The position numbers were made by a program, and so were the translations under genes. 64,000 nucleotides of DNA from Deinococcus humi (lineage in GTDB: Bacteria > Deinococcota > Deinococci > Deinococcales > Deinococcaceae): NCBI RefSeq assembly GCF_014201875.1, contig NZ_JACHFL010000001.1, forward strand, positions 620,001-684,000, given 5' to 3'. The stretch's first letter is position 1, and the number at the start of each line of letters is the position of its first letter. Below, in pieces: positions 36,560 to 45,200 of this stretch. Below the pieces are notes generated by a model. That model worked only from the letters and a program-made list of their open reading frames with translations, had not been told where the DNA came from and did no database searches.

Positions 36560-38113
36560 CTACTTCAGCTGGAACTCCTCGCTGTGGCGCAGCGCGTCGC
36601 GAATGCCCAGGTCCGGCAAGCCGCTCAGGTTCTTGCGAATGGCCTGCAGTTCTTTGGGGTAGTACAGCACCAGCACGGGCGGATTGGTCATCTCCAGCCG
36701 CTGGAACTCGTTGTAGATCTTCTGGCGCTGCGCCACGTCCGCCGTCTCGCGCCCCCGCTTGAGCAGCTCGTCGGCCTTGGGATTGGAGAAGAAGGCGCTG
36801 TTGTTGTCCTGCCCGGTGGCGTAGTAGGAATACTGATCCGGGTCAGGCGGCGTGGTCCACCAGATCAGGTTGGCGTCGTACTTGCCCGGCAGCAGGTAAT
36901 CGCGCACCAGCGTGGCAAATTCCAGCGGCTGCAGGGTCACGTCCATACCGATCTTTTTCAGGTCCTGCTGCACCGCCAGCGCCGCCTGCTCGCGGCTGGG
37001 ATTGCCGCGGTCCACGATCAGGGTGAACTTGAACGGTTCACCCTTGGCATTGACCAGTTGCCCCTTGGCGTTCGCCTTCCAGCCAGCCTGGGCCAGCAGC
37101 GCCCTGGCGCGGGCAGGATCGAACTGGATGGGCTTGATGGATTTGTCGTAGTACTTCTTCAGTGCGGTGGGCAGCGTGCCGGTGGGGTAGTCGGCGTAGC
37201 CCTTGAGCACGCCGTCGATGATGGCCTTGCGGTTGACCGCGTACTGCATGGCCTCGCGCACCTTGGCGGGGGCGAACAGCGGGTTTTTCTGGTTGAAGAA
37301 CACCAGGAAGTGCTGCACCGCGTTGGCCTGCTTCAGCGTGATGTTGGGATCGTTCTGCAGGCCGGCCAGATTGTTCGGCTCCACGTTGACCCAGTCGAGT
37401 TCGCCGGAACGGAGCTGAGCCACCTGCGCGTTGATGTCGGGCACCACCTTGAAGACCATGCCGCTCAACTTGGGTTTGGTGCCGTAGTAGTCCTTGTTGG
37501 CCTCCAGTGTGATGCTGGCGCCCGGCACCACCCGCGTCACCTTGAACGGTCCGGTGCCGATGGGGGTCGAACGGTTGAAGGCGGTGGCGTCGTTCAGGGG
37601 CTTGCCGTCCAGCAGGTGCTTGGGCAGGATGCCCGCGTTGTGGCCCAGCAGTGTCAGGAACGGCGCGAAGGGGCGCGAGAGGGTGAATCTGACCGTTGTG
37701 GGATTGACCGCCACGACGTCCTTGATCGAGGAGAAATCGGACACCAGCCGCGAACCCGACTTGGGATCGGTGGCCGCCTTGAAGGTGAACACCACGTCGG
37801 CGGCGGTGAACGGCTTGCCGTCGTGCCACTTCACGTCGTTGCGCAGGGTGAAGGTGTAGACCAGACCGCCGTTGGTGATGGTCCACGATTTGGCCAGGTC
37901 GGGTTCGGGCAGCAGATCCTCGTTGGGCCGCACCAGCCCTGGAAAAATGACCTTGTTGATCAGGACCGATCCCAGATCCGGCGCGATCACCGGGTTCATG
38001 ATCGGGTCATTGATCAGCGGCAGCTTCAGGGTGCCGCTTTGCGCCTGGGCTGTGCCGGGGACGAAGGTAAGCCCGAGGGTAAGAAGGCCGACGCTGAACA
38101 GACGCTTGGGCAT
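36560..38113 (-). CDS. ABC transporter substrate-binding protein, family 5 (peptide type), copy 3
   Basis: A 517-residue secreted receptor with signal peptide MPKRLFSVGLLTLGLTFVPG ending near AQAQ (residue 25) and the hallmark KSWTITNGGLVYTFTLRNDVKWHDG. It lies immediately upstream of the second permease pair and is probably its cognate receptor. An internal KANAKGQLVNAKGEPFKFTL stretch resembles oligopeptide-binding relatives. Confidence 0.9.
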   Translation of the reverse strand: MPKRLFSVGLLTLGLTFVPGTAQAQSGTLKLPLINDPIMNPVIAPDLGSVLINKVIFPGLVRPNEDLLPEPDLAKSWTITNGGLVYTFTLRNDVKWHDGKPFTAADVVFTFKAATDPKSGSRLVSDFSSIKDVVAVNPTTVRFTLSRPFAPFLTLLGHNAGILPKHLLDGKPLNDATAFNRSTPIGTGPFKVTRVVPGASITLEANKDYYGTKPKLSGMVFKVVPDINAQVAQLRSGELDWVNVEPNNLAGLQNDPNITLKQANAVQHFLVFFNQKNPLFAPAKVREAMQYAVNRKAIIDGVLKGYADYPTGTLPTALKKYYDKSIKPIQFDPARARALLAQAGWKANAKGQLVNAKGEPFKFTLIVDRGNPSREQAALAVQQDLKKIGMDVTLQPLEFATLVRDYLLPGKYDANLIWWTTPPDPDQYSYYATGQDNNSAFFSNPKADELLKRGRETADVAQRQKIYNEFQRLEMTNPPVLVLYYPKELQAIRKNLSGLPDLGIRDALRHSEEFQLK

Positions 38114-38194
38114 GGGGTTCTCCTTTCGGTACCAGTGAAGGGCGAGGAGGAACTTGCTTTCGGCTGGACGTGGGCTGATGGAGAGACTCGTGTT

Positions 38195-39949
38195 TCAGCT
38201 CGGGACGGGCAAGGCCAGTGCGCGTTCCACCGAGATGCGCGCCTCGCGCAGGGCAGCCATCACGCGGTTCTGACCGCGCATCAGGTGGGTGCGGTAAAAG
38301 CCGACGCGCTCAGGGGCGGCGTGGGGCAGGTCCTCGGCCACGACCAGATCCGGCAGCGGGGGGATGGACTCGGCGGGATCGTGAAAGAAGGCGGCCTCGC
38401 GCGTGAAGTTCACCCGCACCAGCTGGCGGGCCAGGCACATCTGGGCCTCGTTGATGGCCCGCACCTCGGCGGAAGTGAGCGGCTGGTCCTTCAGGCTGGC
38501 GGCCTGCGCACCAAGCTGCCCCACGGCAGAACGCAGGCGGGCGATTTCCGCGCGCAGCGGCTCGAATCTGAAGTGGTCGCCAGCCGCCGCCTGGTAGCGC
38601 TCGACGGTGGCGCGGAAGTCGTCCAGCGTCAGCGTGAAATCGAAAGGAATCACCGTGCTGTTGGCCGTGCGCATGGCGGCCAGCAGATAGATGCGGATGT
38701 CCTTGAGCAGGATGTCGCGGTCCGCGATCTCCAGCAGGTCATCTTCCGTGTGCCAGGCGATGTTGCCCCCGCAGCCCCCCACCGCGTAGTAGTCCTTCTC
38801 GGCGCGCAGGTCGTCGGGCATGGTGGACAGCAGCATGAAATAGCCGCTGAGACCGATGTTGTTGAACGAGTAGTCTCCGGCCTGATGGGGCCGCTCAGCG
38901 CGCAGCTCCTTGCCGGTCACGTCGCGGATCAGTTCGGCGGCGAAGCGCTCGGTTTCGGGCATCAGGCTCACGTCCTGGTACTCGGTGGCCCAGCGGCAGC
39001 CGGGCGAATCACAGTTGATCTGCGCGATGCAGTTCTCGTTCAGGTCCAGCCCAAAGGCGTCCGCGTACCACGTGCTGCCCGCATAGCGTCCGGTGGAATG
39101 CCCCGGCCACCAGGCGATCTTGACGCTGCGCCGCAACCCGTCACGGTGCGCCCAGAGCACCCGGGCAATTTCCAGCAGCGTGGCGTCGCCCACCGCATTG
39201 TCGCCGATGCCGTAATCCCAGGAATCGTAGTGGCCGTGGAGCAGCACGAACTTTTCCGGCTCTTCTGTGCCGGGGATGGTCACGACGGGCACCGGGGACT
39301 CGAACCAGCCCTCGTTCAGGTCGGTCGTCAAGGTCACCTCGCCGCCGGAGCGCGCCCACTCGATCAGGCGTTGCCCATCCTCGGCGTTCACGTTGACCAC
39401 CGCCACACCCGGCTTGCGCGGCAGGTCATACAGGTCCGGGCTCCCCCAGATGGTGGTGCAGACCCCCCAGTGAGCGCGCTTGCCAGGATTGATGGCGATG
39501 ACCGCAAGTGCGCCGCGCCGTTCCAGATCGCTGACCTTGCCCGGCATCCCGAAGCCCTCGCTGACCACGATCTTGCCGCGCACATCCAGCTCGTCGGCCG
39601 GCGCCTGGCGCGAGAACAGTTCGTCGGCGTCCAGGGCGTAACCGCTGGGTTGATACACCAGCGGCGCACTCAGCCCCTGCGGGAAGATGGCGCTCATCGC
39701 CATCGCTTTGGCAAACAGCGTCACGCCGCCCATGGTCACGCTGGCCGACCGTGGAATGCTCAGGAACAGTTCGGGGTGGTGAATCTCCACGGGCACGCCG
39801 TGTTGGGTCAGGCGTTCGGCAATCAGCGAGGCCGCCTGCCTGACGTCTTCGGGATCTTCTCGCTTGAGGGTGGTGAACCGTTCGATCAGTTCCCACGGGG
39901 TATCGAGGTTCACGGCGTCCAGGATGGTCTGCTCTGCGGAGCTGATCAT
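38195..39949 (-). CDS. M28 family peptidase-like protein with PA-type insert
   Basis: The 584-residue protein has an N-terminal region, a PA-like insert (about 110-215) and an M28 catalytic domain (about 235-420). Zinc ligands visible are His in HGHYDSW, Asp in GIGDNAVGDA, Asp in INCDSPG and the late His in AWHTEDD. The usual catalytic Glu-Glu pair is replaced by His-Ser (WWPGHSTGRYAGS). About 160 C-terminal helical residues follow. No signal peptide is seen. It is the first gene of the 13-gene operon and faces the IclR regulator. Confidence 0.85.
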   Translation of the reverse strand: MISSAEQTILDAVNLDTPWELIERFTTLKREDPEDVRQAASLIAERLTQHGVPVEIHHPELFLSIPRSASVTMGGVTLFAKAMAMSAIFPQGLSAPLVYQPSGYALDADELFSRQAPADELDVRGKIVVSEGFGMPGKVSDLERRGALAVIAINPGKRAHWGVCTTIWGSPDLYDLPRKPGVAVVNVNAEDGQRLIEWARSGGEVTLTTDLNEGWFESPVPVVTIPGTEEPEKFVLLHGHYDSWDYGIGDNAVGDATLLEIARVLWAHRDGLRRSVKIAWWPGHSTGRYAGSTWYADAFGLDLNENCIAQINCDSPGCRWATEYQDVSLMPETERFAAELIRDVTGKELRAERPHQAGDYSFNNIGLSGYFMLLSTMPDDLRAEKDYYAVGGCGGNIAWHTEDDLLEIADRDILLKDIRIYLLAAMRTANSTVIPFDFTLTLDDFRATVERYQAAAGDHFRFEPLRAEIARLRSAVGQLGAQAASLKDQPLTSAEVRAINEAQMCLARQLVRVNFTREAAFFHDPAESIPPLPDLVVAEDLPHAAPERVGFYRTHLMRGQNRVMAALREARISVERALALPVPS

Positions 39950-39957
39950 AATCCCCC

Positions 39958-39975
39958 CATACAGTTCACTGTATG
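39958..39975. promoter_or_regulatory. Operator candidate for the IclR regulator
   Basis: CATACAG-TTCA-CTGTATG is a perfect inverted repeat with 7-bp arms, overlapped by a second one, GTTCA-CTGTA-TGAAC (39964-39978). It lies in the 78-bp gap between the divergent M28 and iclR genes, eight bases before the M28 start, where binding would block transcription or initiation. Confidence 0.65.
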
Positions 39976-40027
39976 AACTAACGATTCACCAAGTGATGCG
40001 ACTAGGCGGTTATTGTCTGGGAAGCGC

Positions 40028-40846
40028 ATGAAAAAGTCAAGTGAAAGCTTCCAAACCGCTGAGCCGGAATACGGCATTACTGCTCTTGAATCTGCGCTCC
40101 AGGTGCTGGAAGCTGTGGGCGAGCATCCTGGGCTCAAGGCAAGGCAACTGGCCGAGTTGACCGGGTTGACCAAGAGCAAGGTCTTTCGCATCATCCGCAC
40201 CCTTGAAAGTCTCGGCTACGTCACCCTGGACGCGGACCACGCCAGCGTCCTGGGACGCAGCGCTTACCTTCTGGGCAAACGCGCCGAGCAGCAGTGGTCC
40301 CTGTCGCGGGCGGCCACGCCCGTTCTGGATGAGCTGGCGGCCCTGACCATGGAGAACGTCCATCTGGTCGTGCGCGAGGGGTTGCACTCGCTGGTGGTGG
40401 ACGTCCGCATCTCGCCCCAGCCCATCCGGATGTATGCCCAGGTGGGGCGTATCGGGCCGCTCCACGCGGGCGGCACCCCCAAAGTCCTGCTGGCTTACGC
40501 CCCGGAAGAGGTGGTCCAGGAGGTCCTGCATTCCAATCTGGATCAATTCACCGGCACCACCGTCAGCAACGCCGACGAACTGCAAGACATTCTCCGCCGG
40601 ATCCGGGCCGATGGCTACCATCTCGCCGTGTCTGACCTCGAGGAGGACACGTTCTCAGTCGCTGCGCCGGTCTTCAACCATCAGGGAACCGTGATTGCCG
40701 CGCTGAGCGTCGCTGGCCCCGTGATGCGGCTGGACACCGGCAAGCGCCGTGAGTTCATTTCTCTGGTGGTTGACGCCGCGCACCAGTTGTCCCAGGCCCT
40801 GGGGTACCGCGGAGACCTGTCGGCCGTGAGCCGGGCCGCGGATTGA
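40028..40846 (+). CDS. IclR family transcriptional regulator
   Basis: The 272-residue protein has an N-terminal winged helix-turn-helix (LKARQLAELTGLTKSKVFRI) at about residues 30-60 and a C-terminal effector-binding GAF-like domain containing GRIGPLHAGGTPKVLLAYAP and VSDLEEDTFSVAAPVFNHQG. IclR proteins usually repress neighbouring catabolic genes until an effector binds. Divergent placement and the shared palindrome make the peptidase/ABC operon its likely target. The start at ATG 40028 is preferred over an upstream TTG at 40013. Confidence 0.9.
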   Translation: MKKSSESFQTAEPEYGITALESALQVLEAVGEHPGLKARQLAELTGLTKSKVFRIIRTLESLGYVTLDADHASVLGRSAYLLGKRAEQQWSLSRAATPVLDELAALTMENVHLVVREGLHSLVVDVRISPQPIRMYAQVGRIGPLHAGGTPKVLLAYAPEEVVQEVLHSNLDQFTGTTVSNADELQDILRRIRADGYHLAVSDLEEDTFSVAAPVFNHQGTVIAALSVAGPVMRLDTGKRREFISLVVDAAHQLSQALGYRGDLSAVSRAAD

Positions 40847-41074
40847 GGAGCTTCGGCGGGGTCAGCCGCAAACTGCTTCAGGGGTCTGTCGTTGGGGATA
40901 AATCGGCCAGCATGACTGGGAGGTGATACAGAGACCCCAGAGTTATAGCCGTGTCCCGGCGCAGTCCTACACCCCGGCCCCACTTTAGAGTTACCCTGGA
41001 ACGCGCAATCGACAATCCAACCGCACCGTCCCCTGGCGGCAAGTGCCGCTGCACGCATTCCGGAGGTTCCCGTC

Positions 41075-42430
41075 ATGAAAAGATCCGTCCTGTTCCTTTC
41101 GCTGGCCCTGCTCATGCCCGTCGCCCAGGCCCAGCTCGCGGCCTCTGCCTCGTCCCAGTCGGTTCCCGGCGACACCCGCCCCGACGCACCGGAGTTGAGT
41201 GCACGCGGCCCCTACACCGTGGGCGTGCGGACCTTGACGCTGACCAATCCCGGCCAGCTTGACATCGTGAACGCTCCCAAGGAAGGCGACATTCCGCGCT
41301 ATAACCGCCCGCTGACGGTGGAGGTGTGGTATCCGGCCCAGGGCGACAGCGGCAGTGGCACCACCAGCTACACCGATGTGCTGGGCAGTGGGCCGGGGGA
41401 CCCCAAGCGGCCCAACACGCCGTTCACCATCCCAGGCCGCGCCACCCGTGACGCGCCGCCCGTGGCCGAGAAGGCTCCGTACCCGCTGGTGATCGTGTCT
41501 CACGGCTATCCGGGCAGCCGCTTCCTGATGACCTACCTGACCGAGAACCTGGCGAGCAAGGGCTACGTGGTGGCCTCGATTGACCACACCGACAGCACCC
41601 ACGGCGACAAGGCTGCTTTTGCCAGCACGCTGCTCAACCGCGCCCTGGACGACAATTTCGTGCTGTCCGAGATGGCCCGGCTGGGCGCGGCGGGCAGCGG
41701 CTCGCCCCTCAGCGGGCTGATCAATGCCGACAATACCGCGCTGGTCGGCTACAGCATGGGCGGCTACGGTGCGCTGAATGCGGCGGGAGCGGGCTACGGA
41801 CCGGAGATGCTGCCGCTGGTGCCGGGCGGGGCGCTCAAGGCGCGGCAAACGGGGAACTTCAAGGTGGACCCGCGCATCAAGGCGGTGGTGGCCTTCGCGC
41901 CGTGGGGCGGGGACGCCGCCGTGCGGGGTATCGGCGTCAACTTTGGCGGCAAGTACGGCTTCTGGGACGAGGCCGGGCTGGCCGGGCTCAAGGTGCCCAC
42001 GCTGTTCGTGGTGGGGGACCGTGACGACGTGGCCTACTACGAGGGCGGGGTCAAGCCGCTGTTCGAGAACGCCGTGAACGCCGAGCGCTACCTGCTGGTC
42101 TACGAGAACGCCTCGCACAACAGCGCCCCCAACCCGCCGCCCGCCACGTCACTGGGCAGCTTCGACGACTACATGCACTACGCCGAGCCGGCCTGGGACA
42201 TGGGCCGCCTGAACAACCTCAACCAGCATTTCGTCACCGCCTTCCTGGACTGGAAGCTCAAGGGCAAGACCGAGGACGCGGCCTACCTGAACGTCCCCAC
42301 CCCCAGGTCCAACGACATCAAGGTCAGCCGCAACGCCGACGGCACCCCCAAGGCCGACGACACCTCCTGGAAGGGCTTCAAGGCCCGCACCGCGCGGGGA
42401 ATCGAGCTTTACAAGATGATGCCCAAATAG
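41075..42430 (+). CDS. Secreted alpha/beta hydrolase, PAF-acetylhydrolase/dienelactone hydrolase-like
   Basis: The 451-residue protein has a signal peptide ([20 protein letters not shown]), then EVWYPAQG and [26 protein letters not shown]. The nucleophile elbow is GYSMGGYGA, the Asp lies in [11 protein letters not shown] and the His probably in YENASHNS. This order matches bacterial homologues of platelet-activating-factor acetylhydrolase, which cleave short esters. GGAGG eight bases upstream supports the start. It is monocistronic, with a terminator hairpin after it. Confidence 0.85.
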   Translation: MKRSVLFLSLALLMPVAQAQLAASASSQSVPGDTRPDAPELSARGPYTVGVRTLTLTNPGQLDIVNAPKEGDIPRYNRPLTVEVWYPAQGDSGSGTTSYTDVLGSGPGDPKRPNTPFTIPGRATRDAPPVAEKAPYPLVIVSHGYPGSRFLMTYLTENLASKGYVVASIDHTDSTHGDKAAFASTLLNRALDDNFVLSEMARLGAAGSGSPLSGLINADNTALVGYSMGGYGALNAAGAGYGPEMLPLVPGGALKARQTGNFKVDPRIKAVVAFAPWGGDAAVRGIGVNFGGKYGFWDEAGLAGLKVPTLFVVGDRDDVAYYEGGVKPLFENAVNAERYLLVYENASHNSAPNPPPATSLGSFDDYMHYAEPAWDMGRLNNLNQHFVTAFLDWKLKGKTEDAAYLNVPTPRSNDIKVSRNADGTPKADDTSWKGFKARTARGIELYKMMPK

Positions 42431-42450
42431 GGCGGATGTAGCCGAAGCGT

Positions 42451-42470
42451 GCGGCCTCCTGGAGGGCCGC
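42451..42470 (+). terminator. Terminator after the secreted hydrolase gene
   Basis: GCGGCCTCC and GGAGGGCCGC form a GC-rich stem with one bulged G, followed by GCGCTTCTCTTT. Confidence 0.6.
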
Positions 42471-42543
42471 GCGCTTCTCTTTGCCCTGCTGTGCCTTGAG
42501 CCCCCTCTCAACTTCCCCTGAAATGGAAAGGCCATGCTGGGGC

Positions 42544-42762
42544 ATGACCAGAAACGATTCCAGCAACGAGCAAGGCGCCCAGCCCACCCCCCATCCGCCC
42601 GAAGGCCTGCCACAGCGCACGCTGCCCGAGGTCCCCGCCCCCACAGGCGACGGCATGACCGCCGGGGAAGTCACGGGCCTGCTGGGCGGCGACGCCTCCA
42701 TGACGGAAGCAAACCTCGCGCTGGAAGCGGAAGAGGGCGTAGGCCCAGCCGCCGAACGCTGA
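42544..42762 (+). CDS. Hypothetical acidic protein, 72 residues
   Basis: I do not recognise a family. The sequence is proline-rich at first (GAQPTPHPPEGLPQRTLP), then has a helix-prone acidic end with GEVTGLLGGDASMTEANLAL. It looks largely disordered. A CATGCT lies five bases before the ATG, similar to the -10 elements elsewhere in the window. The stop is 19 bp before the broken yjbR-type gene. Confidence 0.5.
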   Translation: MTRNDSSNEQGAQPTPHPPEGLPQRTLPEVPAPTGDGMTAGEVTGLLGGDASMTEANLALEAEEGVGPAAER

Positions 42763-42781
42763 ACGACGGGAGCCGGACCAG

Positions 42782-43161
42782 ATGCGAACCGTGGCCGAAC
42801 TGCGGGAGACCTGCGCGCGGCTGCCCCGCTCGGAGGAGACCTTTCCCTTCGGCCAGGAGACCAGGAGACGCTTGTCTTTAAAGTGGGCGGGAAGGTCTAC
42901 GCCCTGACGGACATCACCGCCGATCCGCTCACGCTGTCACTCAAGGTGCGTCCGCCGCATGGCGATGAGTTGCGCGCTGCCCACGATGCCATTGCTTCTG
43001 GCTACCACCTGAACAAGCGCCACTGGATTCCGGTGACGCTGGACGGCAGCGTGCCTGACCCCCTGCTCAGCGATCTGCTCGAGGGAAGCTATGCCCTGGT
43101 GACGGCGGGCCTGACGCGGGCGCGACGGGCTGAACTGGGCTTGTCAGCGGATCAAAAATGA
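42782..43161 (+). pseudogene. MmcQ/YjbR family gene broken by an 8-bp tandem duplication
   Basis: From ATG 42782 the frame encodes a normal MmcQ/YjbR start (MRTVAELRETCARLPRSEET, then FPFGQET) and then goes out of frame. CCAGGAGA is repeated in tandem at 42853-42868; removing one copy restores VFKVGGKVYALTDI and the remaining 90 residues down to the stop at 43161, including HLNKRHWIPVTLDG and SYALVTAGL. MmcQ/YjbR proteins are small DNA-binding-like proteins of uncertain function. As it stands the product would be a 41-residue fragment; a sequencing error is possible. Confidence 0.85.
42853..42868 (+). repeat. 8-bp tandem duplication causing a frameshift
   Basis: Two adjacent copies of CCAGGAGA, the change expected from strand slippage. 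Confidence 0.9.
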
Positions 43162-43286
43162 ACCGTGGGCAAAAACGGTGTCATCCGGATGGAGTGGAGA
43201 AAACCGTGTGCAGGCGGGAAGCTGGCAGACGAGCCCTATTCCATTGGGTTAACGGGAAACAGCCAGCCCCTGTCTGCACGGCAGGC

Positions 43287-44060
43287 TCAGGGGCGGTCCA
43301 GCCGCACCACCATCATCTGCTCGTGGTGGGCGATCAACCGGCCCCCGGCGTCGTATTCCAGTCCAGCAGCCTGCCGCTCGGCGGCGCTCAGGCGGTCGGC
43401 ATGGGCGCGCAGGCGTTCCACCGTGGTGGGCGTGCAGCCAGACTGCGCCGTCCACCACGTGAACTCCAGACGGTACGGCACCAGGGTGTGCCGCGTCCAC
43501 ACGAATCCTGCCGCTGCCGTCAGGTCCTGCCACGCCTCCACGGTGCGCTGGGCGTGGTGACTGGGATCGCGCAGGGTCTGATACTCGTCCATCCAGACTT
43601 GCGCGGCGGACGTGGGGCTGATCTGATCGGCGATGACGAGGCGCCCACCCCCTTCCAGCACGCGGTGAGCCTCGGCCAGAAAGCGGTCCAGGTGCAGGAA
43701 ATGATGCGGCGCGTGGCGCGACGTGACCAGCGTGAAGGCAGCGTCGGGAAAGGGAAGGTTCTCGGCGCTGCCCACCACGAAACGGGCATTGGTCTGCCCG
43801 TCTTCCCGAGCGCGTTGCCGGGCGTGGTCCAGCATCAGGTCAGCCAGATCGAGGCCCACGACTTCGCCGACAAAGGGGGCCAGCGCGTGTGCGGTATTGC
43901 CCGTTCCCGTTGCCACGTCCAGCGCGCGGTCCTCGCGCATCGGCGCAGCGTACTCCAGCAGCACGGGCAGGCTGGGGCCATGTCGGTGGACCTCACTGGC
44001 AGCGTACTTGCCGGCGTGGGCGTTGAACTGGGCGCGGCTGGAGTTGGATTCGCTGGGCAT
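43287..44060 (-). CDS. Class I SAM-dependent methyltransferase (UbiE/Methyltransf_11 type)
   Basis: The 257-residue protein has motif I ALDVATGTGNTAHALAPF, motif II region VGLDLADLMLDHARQRA, NLPFPDAAF and HHFLHLDRFLAEAHRVLEGGG, typical of small-molecule methyltransferases. The substrate is unknown. A CACAAT lies six bases before the ATG and may be its -10 element. It is the only minus-strand gene between the yjbR relic and the cytochrome gene. Confidence 0.85.
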   Translation of the reverse strand: MPSESNSSRAQFNAHAGKYAASEVHRHGPSLPVLLEYAAPMREDRALDVATGTGNTAHALAPFVGEVVGLDLADLMLDHARQRAREDGQTNARFVVGSAENLPFPDAAFTLVTSRHAPHHFLHLDRFLAEAHRVLEGGGRLVIADQISPTSAAQVWMDEYQTLRDPSHHAQRTVEAWQDLTAAAGFVWTRHTLVPYRLEFTWWTAQSGCTPTTVERLRAHADRLSAAERQAAGLEYDAGGRLIAHHEQMMVVRLDRP

Positions 44061-44141
44061 GCCCGGATTGTGCGCGCTCTCCGGATCTGACCTCGGCGGA
44101 TGTCTGGAGGGCTTGAACAGAGCGCCTCCAGACCAGTGAAA

Positions 44142-44168
44142 TCGCCGCCCACGTAAATGGGGCGGCGA
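44142..44168 (-). terminator. Hairpin after the cytochrome c gene
   Basis: TCGCCGCCC and GGGCGGCGA form a perfect 9-bp stem with a 9-nt loop, 17 bp after the cytochrome stop codon, followed by UUUC on the minus strand. Confidence 0.7.
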
Positions 44169-44185
44169 CTTTGGAACGGCGGCGG

Positions 44186-45028
44186 TCAGTTCAGGGTCTT
44201 GATGTGTGCCAGAAGGTCAGCCACCTGCTTGTCGCTGAGCTGAGCGTCACTGAAGCGGGGCATCACGGCGCTCAGTTCGCGGCCCTCGGGCACCTTCCCC
44301 TCGCGCAGCACAGTGGTGAACTGCGCCAGCGTCCACCCCTTGGGGCCCTGTTCGGTGAGCAGGCTGGGGCCGATACCGCCGCTGCCGTTCGCGTTGTGGC
44401 AGCCTGCGCAGTTGCTGGCAAAGATCGTACTGCCAGCCTCGGCATCACCCTCCGCAGCGTTGGGGGTGGGCGCCGCGTCGGCCTTGCCACCAGCAGCCAC
44501 CGACTCCGCCGTGGCGTCGGTGTCCTGCTGGTCCGGACCGCCCGTGGTGTTCTGGGCCACAGCGGGGGACTGCGAAGCGGGCAGCTCGCTGCTGCTGCTC
44601 TGGTTGTCGGCGGGCGTTTCGGTGGTAGGGGCGTTGGTCTCGGCGGTCTCTGCCGTGCTGGCCGTGTTTGGCTGGGCGTTGGTCTCTGTCGTGGCGGACA
44701 TGTCCGACTGGTCTGCGGTCCCGCCCGCCGTACTGCCGGACTCCGCACTGCTTGATCCGGCACTACCCGATTCGGCATTACTCGTCTCAGCATTGCCCAT
44801 TTCTGCGTTGCCCGATTCAGCGGTAGCTGAGCCGCCAGGGGTCGTCGTGGTGGTCTGCTCGGCGGCAGTGGGCGCCTTGGCCGTCTCACCAGGGCCGGCC
44901 ATCAGCCGTGGGGTCACGATCAGCAGGGTGACGCCCAGGACCACGCCCAGGGTCACGCCCGCCATCCAGGAAGCCAGACTGCCCTCAACCCAGGGGTCAC
45001 GGCGAAGCTTGGGGTGCGTTCTGTTCAT
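44186..45028 (-). CDS. Membrane-anchored monohaem cytochrome c with long low-complexity linker
   Basis: The 280-residue protein has a cytoplasmic basic tail, one transmembrane anchor (about 22-45), a 150-residue linker rich in Ala, Glu, Ser, Thr and Asn with irregular AESGNAE-like repeats, and a C-terminal class I cytochrome c domain (about 195-280). The haem-binding motif is CAGCH and the distal Met is probably in AVMPRF. It likely carries electrons outside the membrane on a flexible tether. The start follows a TATGCT -10 by seven bases. Confidence 0.9.
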   Translation of the reverse strand: MNRTHPKLRRDPWVEGSLASWMAGVTLGVVLGVTLLIVTPRLMAGPGETAKAPTAAEQTTTTTPGGSATAESGNAEMGNAETSNAESGSAGSSSAESGSTAGGTADQSDMSATTETNAQPNTASTAETAETNAPTTETPADNQSSSSELPASQSPAVAQNTTGGPDQQDTDATAESVAAGGKADAAPTPNAAEGDAEAGSTIFASNCAGCHNANGSGGIGPSLLTEQGPKGWTLAQFTTVLREGKVPEGRELSAVMPRFSDAQLSDKQVADLLAHIKTLN

Positions 45029-45035
45029 GACCCCC

Positions 45036-45041
45036 AGCATA
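45036..45041 (-). promoter_or_regulatory. -10 element of the cytochrome c gene
   Basis: TATGCT, identical to the trpL and dehydrogenase elements, seven bases before ATG 45028. Confidence 0.7.
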
Positions 45042-45061
45042 CGCTGGGAGCGTCGGGACGT

Positions 45062-45086
45062 GCCGCCCTTTCCTGTTTTAGGCGGC
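45062..45086 (-). terminator. Hairpin downstream of the alkyltransferase-like gene
   Basis: GCCGCC and GGCGGC pair around a 13-nt loop, about 115 bp after the stop at 45201; no U-tract follows, so confidence is low. Confidence 0.35.
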
Positions 45087-45200
45087 CTTTAAGCAGGTCT
45101 TGAGGCTCAAGCTTCAAGGGCGGCCAGCCCAGGAAAGTCGGAGAGGAATACGCCAGCCCTTCCGGTCCACAGCCACCATTGAACAGCCCCGCCTTCTCGA

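Noticed and set aside
36584..39976. 1130-codon plus-strand open frame
   Set aside because: Antisense to the substrate-binding protein and M28 genes. His/Gln/Val/Arg-rich composition and absence of any fold mark it as a shadow of GC-rich codons.
42782..42905. Treating the first 41 codons of the yjbR-type gene as a separate small gene
   Set aside because: The tandem duplication explains the stop; the sequence continues the family alignment when one copy is removed.
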